Positions 1-11,400 of a stretch of 64,000 bases of DNA are shown piece after piece. The DNA is from Corythucha ciliata. Its lineage: Eukaryota > Arthropoda > Insecta > Hemiptera > Tingidae. The notes beneath the pieces were generated by a model that worked only from the letters and a program-made list of their open reading frames with translations, was not told where the DNA came from and did not search any database. The stretch spans positions 46,500,001-46,564,000 of the forward strand of contig CM075943.1 of NCBI GenBank assembly GCA_038030265.1. The letters are read 5' to 3'. Numbering within the stretch: position 1 is the first letter of the stretch; every line of letters begins with the position of its first letter. The translations under genes and the position numbers were made by a program.

Positions 1-134
1 TCGCCCAAAGAAAAGGCTTGTTACAGTACTTAGAAGTGTTTACCGTGCGGCGACCGGTTCTCGAGTTATGAGCGAAAGTGTAGAAAAAGGCACCTTCAGT
101 GACCTCACCTGACATTAGCACATTCATGTCCCAG

Positions 135-390
135 CTTGAATGAACAAATTTCGGCGATCAATGAAATTCTCCTTCCCAACTGGCCCAACTCCCTTTATAA
201 TTCTTTATTGACCGGACTTCAAGCTGGTCAACGATTAGACAAAGTTAACTTGTTTTTAGGTGTCTTAAATGTAATACTTTGTGCCGCAAGCGTCATATTT
301 TTGTTGAACTTTTACGTGCCACGTCCTCGGAAACCATTTTTAGATCTGGTCACCCTATATGGTTTGCAGCTCGATAAGGAAAGCAGTTAG
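135..390 (+). CDS. 3'-terminal exon of a multi-pass membrane transporter (POT/SLC15-like, tentative)
   Basis: An open frame follows a plausible acceptor (AG at 133-134) and runs to a TAG stop ending at 390; the same frame is closed upstream by a stop at 100-102, so the exon begins between the two. The roughly 85 residues hold a W-P-x-x-L stretch, a G-x-x-LDK turn and one strong hydrophobic helix (about residues 38-60), then a short basic cytosolic tail (PRPRKP). That arrangement resembles the last helix of proton-coupled oligopeptide transporters (POT/SLC15), where an L-D-x-x-F motif precedes the final membrane segment. The resemblance is by eye only, and the rest of the gene lies left of the window. 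It could be another multi-pass carrier. Confidence 0.42.
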
Positions 391-1452
391 ACAATTTATT
401 ATTTATTATTACAATTTATTTATTTACTTTTGTTCGGTTTTTCGCGGGACATTTCCAAGGATTTGAATTTGTTTTTGTCTCCACGACTGTCAGTCAACAG
501 TACGTCAACAGTCAGGAACGCCATTTCATTTCGACCGCCAGCTGCCGGAGCGAAGTTGTATTTATTCGCGGTCTAAATGTGATGCAGGGGTGGGAGTTTG
601 AAAACGGACCCTTTGACGGATCTTCGGTGAAACTTTTTTTTTTAAGACTTCAACCGAGAAACAGCCACAACACCCACGCAAGTTTCGAATTCCTTGTTCT
701 CCTGTTTCCAGCTCTCTCACCCCCCCCCCCCACTCACCACTAATCCACTCGCACAGTCCTATCGGAATAATGAACTGTCGGCTGTTTAGTACATGTATCT
801 CGGTCTTTTATCACCGACCCACGAATATCCCCCCCCCCCCGACCCCTGACCATATAGGTCATAGCAGCGGCCTCGAAATATTCGCGCATTTCTCGCGCCA
901 TATAAATCTAAATCACTCCATCATAACTGTTATGTTATACAGCGGTATTTTTTTTTACTTCCACGCCCCCTCCCACCTTATGAGCTTTTTACACGATGCC
1001 CGTGTCAAATGTAAATTACCCTCGGAAAGAGGTTTCATTATGCTGTTCTTTCGTTTCAAGTTTGCGCTTGCTGAATGCTGATATTACTCGCGAAAGCCAT
1101 CGCTGTAGTGGTAAATTGTTGTAGCACACGCTACGCGGGACTATTATCACATAGAAATGGAATAATTTAGGTGGAATAATTGTAGGTGTCCCGTCTCTTC
1201 GTATTTTTCTACGTTTTTTGAGAGAATTTTTGACACTCGACAATTATAGCGTATTTCGGTCAACTTCAACTCCATTGAATGTAATTTAAGAAACGCTTGT
1301 GATGCATAGATCGATAGGGTCAACCACCAATTTGGTTTAAAAGGAGGTGCGCCATAAACAAAATTAAATCCGAGGCAGGGTGGTCGAGTATGGATTATTC
1401 GACTTGAGAGGGTCAGACCATTGAGGGCGAGTACGACTGGGACTGTGGAAAA
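391..1452. other. Intergenic, no gene seen; repeat fragment and poly-C tracts
   Basis: No coding signal is supported. A 20-base string at 532-551 recurs exactly at 50151-50170. C runs of 13 (721-733) and 12 (829-840) bases are present. Short open frames here look random. Confidence 0.6.
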
Positions 1453-2884
1453 ATGAAGTTTAAGGGTACAATGAGAGGATATTTCTTATTATCTGTTCTG
1501 CTGGGGCTTTTCCCTTTTGGGCTGACAGTGAGTGAGAAAGTTGCGTTTTCAAGAATGCGTTTTATTAGTGGGTGCATTATATGGACGATCGTTCCAGCAG
1601 CAATTTCATCACTTTTTTTCCGAATACCCATGGGGAAGATACGATTGGTATAAGATTTTTCCTAAATTATGGCAAACATTAATAATTATTATTTTAAACA
1701 GACTACTACCGTCGTTGAAATGGGACCAGTGCTAATACTTTTCCTCATTTGACCGTGGTACCTTATGTACCACCGAAAACGTATGAAATTCGTCCTGGCC
1801 GCCATAATGAAATTCGAAACGCATCTTCCAAGGGTGGACACTTGCGTCCCAAAGAAATGGTTCCTCGTCGGATGGACGATACATTTAATTGTCAGCATTA
1901 CGGTGTGGAGCTATCATACGTACATTTCCCTCGATATGTCCGAGGTTCTCGTTGTTTTTTGCTATCAACTCGTCACTTTTCTTACGAACATTATTGCTAT
2001 CGAACAGTTTTCAGCGATTTGCTTCGTATTGGGAGCTATGCTTAGGTGCGTTCTTATTCTTACAAAACGAATCAAAACTTGATAATTGATTCCCGCCCCC
2101 CCCCCTAATACCATAGGGCTTTAACGTTTGAAATCCACCCCGCCAAAAGTTGGGACCATCTCTCACGGTTCGTCGATGCGTTCAACGCTCTAGATCGCTC
2201 TTTCAAAATAATCGAAGACGTATACGGGCCCTGTTTGTTAATTATTTTCTTGTCGAACTTCGTCAAGGTAATTAATGTAATAAATCAAGCCGAGCTCAAC
2301 GACCTAATTAACTCAGTTCACAGATAAGCGTTAATTTATTTCTCGCAATGGTCGTCCCCGGAATTGGCCACTTATTCGCCATCTGGGTGACTCTTTATCT
2401 TTGGTCAGTTTGGCTCACCGTTCAGGCTGCTTCATTCCCAAGTATTCAGGTAAATTTTCAAGGATGAAACGTGCGATAAAAAGCCATGAGGTAACCGAAT
2501 TTGAATTTCAGGCAAACGCTTTCCATGCTAAATTCAACGAAACGTTAAAACAAAAAAGTCTTCGACTTGCTTCAAAAAACGTAAACCTGAAATGTCTAAA
2601 TTTGTTGTTATTCGTATGAAAACCAACGGAAAAATTATCCACAGGCTAAACTCTTCGTGTTTGCCGTGAGTGGTAGGATGACGAAAACTTTTACAGCGTG
2701 GGGTTTTTTCAAAGTCAATAACGCGCTTTATAGTTCGGTAAGAGTGCGGGGCTCGCAAGGGCTTCAAATTATCACACGTCGGGGCTAATTACGATTAAAC
2801 TTTTCACAGTTAATTCTGAGCATCACGACGTATACTTTCATCCTATACCAGTACAGAAGTAAATTTGAAATCCCCGTCAAGTAA
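1453..2884 (+). pseudogene. Insect-type gustatory receptor, seven exons, one in-frame TGA
   Basis: A seven-helix gustatory receptor (GR family), a ligand-gated channel of chemosensory neurons. Exons: 1453-1647, 1702-2045, 2117-2267, 2324-2449, 2512-2580, 2645-2737, 2810-2884. Every junction keeps phase, giving 351 codons, normal for the family. Exon 1 carries the N-terminal GLFPF-type motif before helix 1. The last two exons carry the family signature: G-F-F-x-V-N-N then TYTFILYQY, matching the TYhhhhhQF motif of helix 7. The single defect is TGA at 1750-1752, inside helix 2 in exon 2; no AG lies between it and the next codons, so splicing cannot easily remove it. Everything else (splice sites, frame, terminal motif) is intact, so this is either a very young pseudogene, a segregating null, a readthrough gene or a base error. 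Additional 5' coding exons are not excluded. Confidence 0.8.
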
Positions 2885-2972
2885 AATGCTATTAAGATAA
2901 TTAGACGAATTCACGTTAACGGGATGGATCTGACGCTCAGAGCAAATACCCCAACCGTTCAAGATTAAATGC

Positions 2973-2978
2973 AATAAA
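2973..2978 (+). terminator. Candidate polyadenylation signal of the gustatory receptor gene
   Basis: AATAAA, 89 bases past the receptor stop codon and the first canonical hexamer after it. Position-based inference only. Confidence 0.45.
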
Positions 2979-4631
2979 AACCACGTACAGAGAACAATTT
3001 CTATACCCCCTACCCTCACCTTCTGGAATTACGAATTGGCCACTGTGGGCGTCGACCCAGCAGCTGACATTTCGGCAAATATAAGGTCCGGAGATGCTCC
3101 AGGCCTTTTTTTTTGTGTGTGTGTAAGTGTGTTAATGATTTGATTATTACAGGGTGGGATGTTTGGTTCGGCCCTAACGGTATTTTTGGAGGTAAGCCTG
3201 AAGGACGAATAACTTTCAAGGGAAAGAAAGTGAAGGGTTTGGAAGGGTGAGAAAGAAGTGAAGTGTTTGGGAGGTGGTGTTCCTATTCGCTCATTAATAA
3301 TGAGGATGATATTCGACCACGACCGATTTTCTACTATAGTCGTGAAGAAGATAGAAGATACTGAAGGTTGTTGTATGAGGAAGGGGAGGATGAGTGTGTA
3401 CGACGCTGAAGGAGGTTCAGAAGTTCTTATCCGAAAAGCAAAAGTGACCTCAAATGGGTTTTTAGGATGATGATGAGTTAATGGAAATAGGATTCTTTCA
3501 TTTCGAAAGATCCTAACGCAATTATTTCTTTACTTGCCAATTATCTTTTATTTTTTCAAAGAAAGGCCTAGAAGAAATTCTTTAGATAATTTAGCCCTCG
3601 AGCAAGGTTTCAGGGTGAAGGAAGGGCGTTGCTCTTTTGCAGCGTTCCAAAAAAAGAACAAAAAATATCGGAATTAAAATTCTTTCTAATACCTCAGGCC
3701 AATATTTTTCATATACGCGGGTAGATAAATGGACGTTCCCCACGTGTGCATTCTCCTCCAATCCTTGCCCTGGTTTGAGTGGGTAATTACTTTAGTAATA
3801 ATTATTAAAGAGTCGGCCGAGAGCAGGGCGGCCGATAGAATAGAGAGGAGTGAAAACTATATAAAATATAAAATAGCGCCACTGAGCTGGTCATTTGTAC
3901 GGGTCCCCAATGACTGTTGATATTGGCGAAGGGGGGAAGGAGGAGGGATTCGAATCTTCTGAAATGGTATGCAATGCGTTGTCAGAACAAGAACTCAACC
4001 CTGCGGAGTCTCTTAATTGAATCTGTTTCAATTATGTCGATTGCGGGACACAAAACGTGTCAAAGCGGGTAAAAACGTTCAAATCATGAGAATTCCTTTA
4101 GCAGCCCTTCTACGACAGAAAATCTGTTTCAATTTCAGAATTCACTGCGTCCGAAGGTTTTGCACAATTTCATTTTCACCGAAATCGCCTGTGAACAAAT
4201 TGAACTCTTTCCATTTTTTTCTTACGCTACGAAACCCGCCCAATAAAGTGAAGACGTTTCATTTGAACAATTCCCTCCCTCATTGGTGATTGAATTTACC
4301 CTCTCCCTTGGCCGGGTTTTCATGCTCGTTTGGAACAACAAAATTAGGAACTTGCATGGGTCGGAATTTTCTTGGGAGACATTTTTTTTCTTGGCTAGCA
4401 AGAACCTAAAAATGAACTTGTCGCAACAAAGTGCTCTCAAAATCGTGCCAATAATTATTAAATTGGTCATAAAAATGCATTAATTTTCGCACTCGTCACA
4501 ACGCCTTGTGATTGGCTGAGTGTCTGTGACGTCACTTAGTTCAACTTTTTTCTAGTGACTGTTATTGGTATGGAGATTCATAGTTTCATACTCATTTTCT
4601 TTCGTTATTTAAAAACAATTTTACACATAAA
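2979..4631. other. Intergenic, nothing recognised
   Basis: Contains a short TG run near 3113-3124 and scattered short open frames with no domain or splice support. No RNA gene or transposon end is recognised. Confidence 0.5.
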
Positions 4632-4820
4632 ATGGAATTAAATAGTCCGTCTGAACTTACAGAAACTGGGCTCCGCAGAATAGGTATACTTATTATCTCT
4701 TATCAAATTATCATTTCCTTATTTGTGCCTTAGTTTAGTTATCACTTTACGATCGCTGTTCCAAGTTCTATCTTACTATTGCTATTACTTTTATTCATTT
4801 GCTTTGAGGCGTAATAAAAT

Positions 4821-4997
4821 ATGTACAAATACTTCTTCGTGCCTCAATGCAAGAGCACAACTTTAAAAACTCCGGAAAGACTATATAACGGTGCCTATAA
4901 ATAACACAGCTCCTGTGGTTCAAAGCATGCAGGCGAGAACAACATGGTCCGGTTCTAACAATCTACAAGGTTCTTCTGATGTGAATACTACTTTGAC
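4821..4997 (+). pseudogene. Decayed THAP zinc-finger domain fragment
   Basis: The translation from ATG 4821 contains FFVPQCKSTTLKTPERL, closely resembling the start of arthropod THAP domains (CFVPxCKxTxxKTPxKLF). In another frame 4930-4997 reads as the distal half, ending in C-E-Y-Y-F-D, the place of the THAP C-x-x-H-F-D motif, followed directly by a splice-donor-like GTGAGT. The first zinc cysteine is Phe, the distal histidine is Tyr, and there are stops and a frameshift. A possible matching 5' exon is 4632-4683 with a donor at 4684. THAP domains are DNA-binding and occur both in P-element-type transposases and in expanded host families; this copy is dead. Confidence 0.55.
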
Positions 4998-6100
4998 GTG
5001 AGTAAATTCAGTTATTATATAATCATAGAGGTCGGAAGCCTTCAGTGGCTTCATTAGTTAGTTTCTTCTTGTTTTCTGGCTCTTCCTTTCTGAATGCGAA
5101 GGATGAAGTCAGGATAACATTGCTCTGTTTCTTGATTTTTATGAGTCGCATTGAAACATTTTTCTAAATTTCAAGTAATTAATTAATTGCTGGGACATAT
5201 AAAGAAAAAAGAACAATAATTCCCAACTTTGAAAATTCATATCAATTTAAATTTTCTTTGATATTGAAAAAAAAACGCTGCGAATTATCGAACAATGCCT
5301 TATTATTTCGACTGTGGGTTTATTATTCATGGATGTAGTCAAATCCGGCTTGAAATTACATGAAAGTCGACACCCCACACCCCTATGACCCCAAATCCTT
5401 TGAAAATCCCCATTTTGGACCCGCTTTTGGCCCATAAAACCCAAGGAGGTTATTTGATCAAACTGATCAGATGTTAGGACCAACTAGACCCCAAATGGAG
5501 TCTATGTGCGAAAGAACGAGTTTTTTCGAGCAATCCTAGGGCAAGATATGGCCCGGACGGCGGACGGACATTTTTTTTTTTATTGCAGATTTGGATTCTA
5601 CGCTCTTTGAAACGTAAAACTACAAATTTTGAGGGGGGGTCAAAAAATTTTTTTGCGATACGATTACAAAGACTTTATTATTGAGAAATAATATGCCAAA
5701 AAAAAATGCGCCAACCCTTTTCTATTTTTATTACCTTAAAGGAAAAAATGTTTCCCAAAAATGTGCAAGTGGCTCATTCCAGTGGGGAATGCTCGACCCG
5801 CCGTGCACTCGTGTTGTATGGCTGTTTAGTAAAAAGCTGTCGTGTACTTTATCGGTGTTATTTAGGTAATTTAGCGACGATCATAATGCTGGCGGTGAAA
5901 ATGTTAAATTAGGCGTTATCAACCCCTAAAACCAATGTCAAAGTATAAAATACCAAAAGGTCAAACTACAGCAAAGCTCCAACAACATAAAGGTACAAAC
6001 ACAGTATAACTTAATTAATAAATTAATTAATTAAACAGATGTTATCCGGACGACGATGGAAGGGCATTGCCCAACACGATTCGAGTTTCGAGAAAAAATG
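4998..6100. other. Intergenic, repeat-like sequence, no gene
   Basis: No coding gene. 5380-5640 reads like a dispersed repeat (ends in T and G homopolymers) but no second copy was found here. 6010-6035 is a TTAA-rich run next to the tRNA-like unit. Confidence 0.45.
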
Positions 6101-6173
6101 GCTCCCCGGCAGGATTTGAACCCGCAACCTCTGGATTACCAGTCCAGCACGCTGCCAATTGTGCCACGGAGAC
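6101..6173 (-). repeat. tRNA-derived unit, anticodon GGT (SINE head or tRNA pseudogene)
   Basis: On the minus strand the sequence folds as a cloverleaf: acceptor 6173-6167 with 6108-6102 (G:G mismatch at the first pair), five-pair anticodon stem with loop CTGGTAA (anticodon GGT, plus-strand 6138-6140), and a TTCAAAT T-loop on a five-pair stem. The D-stem has one mismatch. Anticodon GGT (Thr) is not normally used by eukaryotic nuclear tRNAs, which use AGT, so this is more likely a tRNA-derived SINE. About 65 bp of body and a TTAA-rich tail (6002-6035) follow in its own orientation, consistent with a SINE. Internal A/B-box-like sequences are retained. Confidence 0.6.
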
Positions 6174-6384
6174 GCCTTTGGGAGTCGTACTCCGAGGGAT
6201 AAGCTAAGCCGAACCCCACCCAGGTCCATTGTCCACAATGGTACCTGCCTCCGAGTTTGGTTCGGCTGAAGATGCCGAACAGGCGAAACCGGTCTGTCTT
6301 GGACACACCTCAACAAGGTATGACTAACAACGTAGGCAACTACGGCTACTTATCTAATTTGTATTATTGTACACCTTGTATATA

Positions 6385-8408
6385 CAAGGTGTTAACGTTA
6401 AGGTCGCACCACCGGCCAGGGTTCGATTCTGCAACTCATTTGCGGCAAAAGTTGTCCTCTGCAAAAAAAAATTTCACCCCTCACGAAGTCCGACTTTTTT
6501 CACTTTTAAGATTTTTTTCGTGTTATAGACATCACGTTACTAAAACGACTGTAACTCGCTTATTTCTGGCCGAAAATCAAATCTGAATACACCGTTGGAA
6601 AGAGCGTTGAATTTACCATCTTCCCAGTGCTAAATATTATTTTAAATGTAGGATTCAGGGGACGAAAAATGAGCCTGAGTAGTAAAATGTGAGGAATTAC
6701 GAAAATTTGCAGAATTTTCAAACGTTTTCAACTCCGACTGAATCTGTCGGTTAATCGTACACTGCAATCTTGAAAGATGGTGTAGAACCTCAGCTTTCAT
6801 TAGGTCTAGTCATTTTTTAAATTAAAAAATCGAATAGGTGAAAAAACCGCGTCTGATTGAAAAAAATAGGTGTTTTTTTTTATCTTGCTCAATTATTCAA
6901 TGACTGCCAAATCTTCACAGTTTGGTGGAATAAGGGGTGGGTTTTACTTGTTTTTTCTCGCTGAATCGAGTAGCGGTTGGCGCGCATATCACGCTAGCGC
7001 TGAATCGGGTGGTGCATATGTGGCTCATGAAGTAGAAGAGCTAGGGGAATTGGGGTAGTCTGGTGTTATGTTTAAAAATGAATTTATTTTCCACTATTGA
7101 CTTGCTATTTGTGGGGAAAGTCCGAGTATCTCTAATAACAACGGGAGAACATGCAGGAAACGACGAACAAGAGCTACTTTATTCACCTCAGCATGATATT
7201 TTCTGTGTGCCCGCTATTTTGGTTTAGGCATATGCGGCGAACCTCATCCACTGCTCCTTCTGAAACCTCTGGATTCCGCCTTTCTTAGTCACTGCATGTG
7301 AATCCTATCCAGCAGATCCTCGATCTCAGGATGTTTTTCACCATATCTTTATAAACTCCTGTTTTAAGTCCCTCCACAAACGTTAGCCGAGAAGGGTAAG
7401 GTCCAGTCTTCTAGGAGGCCATAGAATTGGCCCTCTGAATCTTATCCACGTGTAAAAAAATGCGTTCACTTCATGTAAGCGCCGAGTATGATTACCTCGG
7501 AGCATAGTTTATCAAATAGGTAGAAAGCGTTTCTAGAGGATCTGCTTGAGGATTAGCGTATTCGGCGATCAAATCAGGCAGAATCATTGGGTTTTAGAAC
7601 GGATAGTGGGGACCAACACGAAGGACACACCGAAAATATGCCAAAGTGAATAAAATAGCTCTTGCTTGTCTTTTCTAGAAGTTACCATCAGACGGTCTAT
7701 TCCCGAATTGCGTCCCTTAGTAGAAACGGAATCCTTTTTAAAATATTAAACATCGTATTACCCCTATTCCCCCAACTCAACTAATTCATGAGCATCGTTA
7801 GCACCATCATTCGATTCAGCCACAGAAAAAACAAACATAAAACAGGCGTATCCCACCCTTTATTCCACCAAACTGTGAAGATTTGGCAGTCATTAAATAA
7901 TTGAGTAAAATAAAAAAAAAGCACCTATTTTTTCAATCAGACGCGGTTTTCTCACCTATTCGATTTTTTAATTTAAAAAAATGACTAGACCTAAAGAAAG
8001 CTGAGGTTCTACACCATCTTTCAAGATTGCAGTGTACGATTAACCGACAGATTCAGTCGGAGTTGAAAACGTTTGAAAATTCTGCAAATTTTCGTAATTT
8101 ATCACATTTTACTACTCGGGCTTATTTTTCGTCCCCTGAATCCTACATTTGAAATATTATTTTGCATTGGGAACATGGTAAATTTAACCCTCTTTCCAAC
8201 GGTGTATTCAGATTTGATTTTCGGCCAGAAATGAGCGAGTTACAGTCGTTTTAGTAACGCATGTCTATAACACGAAAAAAATCTTAAAAGTGAAAAAAGT
8301 CGGACTTCGTGCGGGCTGAAATTTTTTTTTGCAGAGGACAACTTTTGCCGCAAATGAGTTGCAGAATCGAACCCTGGCCGGTGGTGCGACCTTAATGTTA
8401 ACACCCTG
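6385..8408. mobile_element. Tc1/mariner-type DNA transposon with ~560 bp inverted repeats
   Basis: The left arm (about 6385-6945) reappears as its reverse complement at about 7850-8408 with high identity. Ends are CAAGGTGTTAAC on the left and GTTAACACCCTG on the right; each abuts TA (6383-6384 and 8409-8410), the target duplication of Tc1/mariner elements. The interior holds a broken transposase on the minus strand. Arms this long make it a foldback-type copy. No intact transposase remains, so it cannot move by itself. Confidence 0.8.
7180..7600 (-). pseudogene. Transposase remnant (DDE, Tc1/mariner-like)
   Basis: Reading the minus strand gives RFRGPILWPPRRLDLTLLG (about 7390-7450), the degenerate counterpart of the WPPRSPDLTPLD box found in this DDE transposase group, then R-L-W-R-D-L-K. 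A C-terminal stretch follows (about 7185-7240) resembling the usual RLRLCIxxNGxHFE tail. Several stops and frameshifts interrupt it, and the D of the box's terminal LD pair is replaced by G. It lies between the two inverted arms, as expected for the element's own gene. Confidence 0.6.
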
Positions 8409-11400
8409 TATATAACGATGTTACTAACCCTAACAAAAAAATGTTCAATCATAGCAAAGCTCCAAACGCAGTTGAGCTCTAACTACTGTAGATCTTCAAC
8501 TTCAGTAAAGTTTTTCTTTTTTTAAATATTTTCTTGATTTTTGAAATCCGGTCCCCCGTGGACTGCTAGGCCCGGGAATAACGGACCCGCTAAGCTACAA
8601 AAGGCCTGTCTGGAAGTGAGGTCCCGCCGAAATAAAAATTGCACCGACCCGTATTGTCTTTTCAAATAAAATACCGTCAGCTTCTTACAAAGACCCTGAG
8701 GTACAAAAGGCCCGCACAGCACCTCTGCACGGTCGGTTGAACAACCTCCACAGCTCCGGATTTTGGGTTGTTGCGTTCCATCGAGAAGAATCACGGTAAT
8801 AGGCCAGTTCAGGGGGTTGATTAAGGTGCTAAATGAGGGAGGAGATTGTTTAGATCAAATAGGTATCGACAATTTTTTTAGAGACTTTGGCAGCGTTTGG
8901 CCTGCATTGATTTAGTGAGTTAAGTCTTACTTGATCACCATGAAACATGTTCGCGATTGTCGTTGCAGCTTGAATTTATTAGGCTGGAAATTTTAAATTG
9001 TCGCCCGGACGAGGGGAAGTGGTGCTACCTTTTCGACGGAATAGGGGAGGACATTATTTAGGACATGATTCATGGCCTGGTGAGGGGGCCAATTTGGGGA
9101 AAAATGAAAACCTCTCGGAAAATGCCCAGACAAATTTTAAATGATGCGTTACCAAGGGGGGAACGAAAAATTCCTCTACAAATTTTCCCCCACCACCCTC
9201 CCTCAGAATGGCCCATTTTACCCGATCAGACGATTGAACTGCATAACGTTTTAAGACTTAGCTGTTGGTCTTAAAGTTGTTGGACATTAAGGCGGAACTA
9301 ATTCATAGAGTTTGGTTCGAACTTGAACGAGAAGAAACAATTTTTTCTTGAAAATGTGAGGGGGGGAGGTGTCGTTTGCTGTGATTTAGGGTCGCCAAAT
9401 ATGATGTTTTTTCGGCGTTAAAATATAATTCAAGAATTAGATTTTGTATGTAATGTCAGAATTAAAATGAGGGGGGGGGGTCAGCGCCCATTAAAAAATG
9501 CGACAAAAATGATGATTTTTCCTTGTAGTTTCATTTGACCTATTTTCTTCTCAGCCATAGACCCCCCCCCCCCCAAGGCACCCATTTCGCGGTACCGCCC
9601 AGTTTGCCTCAAAATCACAAAACTAAGTGCGCAATTTTTAGGGACGATTTCTGGGTCCACAGGACGATACACAATTGAAAAATTCAGCCGGTCCCGACCC
9701 ACATGTACCTAAGGGGCCCTGTCATTGCCCCTTTTAGTGACCAAAAATGAGCGTTTTGCAATGTCGTTTGTCTTGACCGATCGTGTTTCTCACAAAAGAA
9801 ACGAAAAATCCCGTGGTCACTATGGAGCTATTTCAATTTTCATGGTAGCAGTAAGGAATTTGAGAGTTATTTGTGAGACAATGGTGTACCTTCTGGCCTA
9901 CTGGTTAAGCTGACACGTTTACTGCGAGTTAAAATGGGTGTAGTAAAAGTGTTCCCCCCTCTTTTCATAATTCTTTCGCGCAATCATTCGCTGGAACTCA
10001 CTGGCATTTCTCGAGCGTGTTTCACGTCCCCCTCCTACCAGGTCCCTCACTGCCACCACCCACTTCATCATCGTTTTTCGACTTTAAACTCTGACCACAC
10101 TTTATCGCTTCTCCCAGCATCCAATAAAAAATGACGATATCTCGATGGAAAAAGAGTATCTCGGTCAACATCGTCAGTAAATTACTTTGGGGGGTTCCCC
10201 CCCCCCTTCAACACCCACACACCACCGTTTTGAGGAGTGAACTCCGCTGGAATCCTGAACCCCTCCCCCCATCATCATACCTGGTGGCCTATCATCATCA
10301 TCATCGCACCACACTTTACTGTGTCTCCGCTGTCTTCTTTTCAGTCAACTTGCACGCTCCGCTGTTTCGAAGAAATGTACAGGCTTTTTGATTTTTTTTT
10401 TTTTTTTTGTAACTTTTTTTTGACCTTTCAACATAGAAAGCTATTCGCAACGGTTGGCGGCTTGGCAGAATCGCCGACCTGGGCAAGAAGAGGATTATAC
10501 AATTAAACAGAAGCAAGTTTTCTTGAAAGGAATTTGAAATATGAGCCAGAACAAGTTATTCATTCTCTCTCCATAATTGGAAATAACGAAGTCAACATAG
10601 TTTCGAAGAGAGGAATATTATTAATGAAGTGAAAAGAATAGAAAAAGGGAATAAAAACAAACCGAGCGGCTTTAATAAAAATGCTACTATGAGATCACTG
10701 ATTTTTCAATGAGTTTTTACTTTTAATTAAAATTAAATCATAGGCTTGGAAAGAAACTTTGTTTTAACGTGAATACGTTTTACAGGAGTATTTTTCTTAT
10801 TATTTTGTCTCACCCAGCCAAGTGACTTATAGGCGTAAGAAAGAGGCCTGTCGTATCGTCAATTAATATTACGCGGAACCTATAAAAATGTCTTCCTACC
10901 AATTACTAATTATTTATTCCTCGTGATATTTAACGAAGATAATTCTCATTGAACAGGAAAAAAAATTGTCTGATCCACAAGACAAATTGTGTGGTCGTTG
11001 AACACCAGCGGAAGCCCCCGAAGTCTATTAGGGCGTGGTGGGGGGAATAGGTACATTCATGTAATTCCACCTTGGAAGTTTTTAGGTACACAATGAAACA
11101 AAAAAAAATCAGTGGCACGCAGGAATGAAGTAATGCGAATGGCCAATGTTTCACAGGTTCTAAGCTATAGCTCCACCCGACTTAGATGAATGACTGACTA
11201 GTAAGGTGAGCCCAAATTTGGATGACCACATTTTATTACTTGTTGTTGTTTTTTTCATTAAAATTTTCCCTCTTTTTGTTTTTGTGGACACCCTACTTGT
11301 TTTAAGACGGCTATTACGTATAGCCATTGGGTCATGAAATATCGTATGCTAGGGAGGGACTCCTCCCGGGCTTGAGGTTACGGGTATACCGTCCAGATTT

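Noticed and set aside
6101..6173. Functional tRNA-Thr(GGT) gene
   Set aside because: First acceptor pair is G:G, the D-stem has a mismatch, and GGT is not a normal eukaryotic cytosolic anticodon; a SINE or pseudogene is more likely.
6408..6432. Pol III B-box-like GGTTCGATTC in the long transposon arm
   Set aside because: No A box or cloverleaf at the right distance; the same sequence recurs only because it is in both arms.
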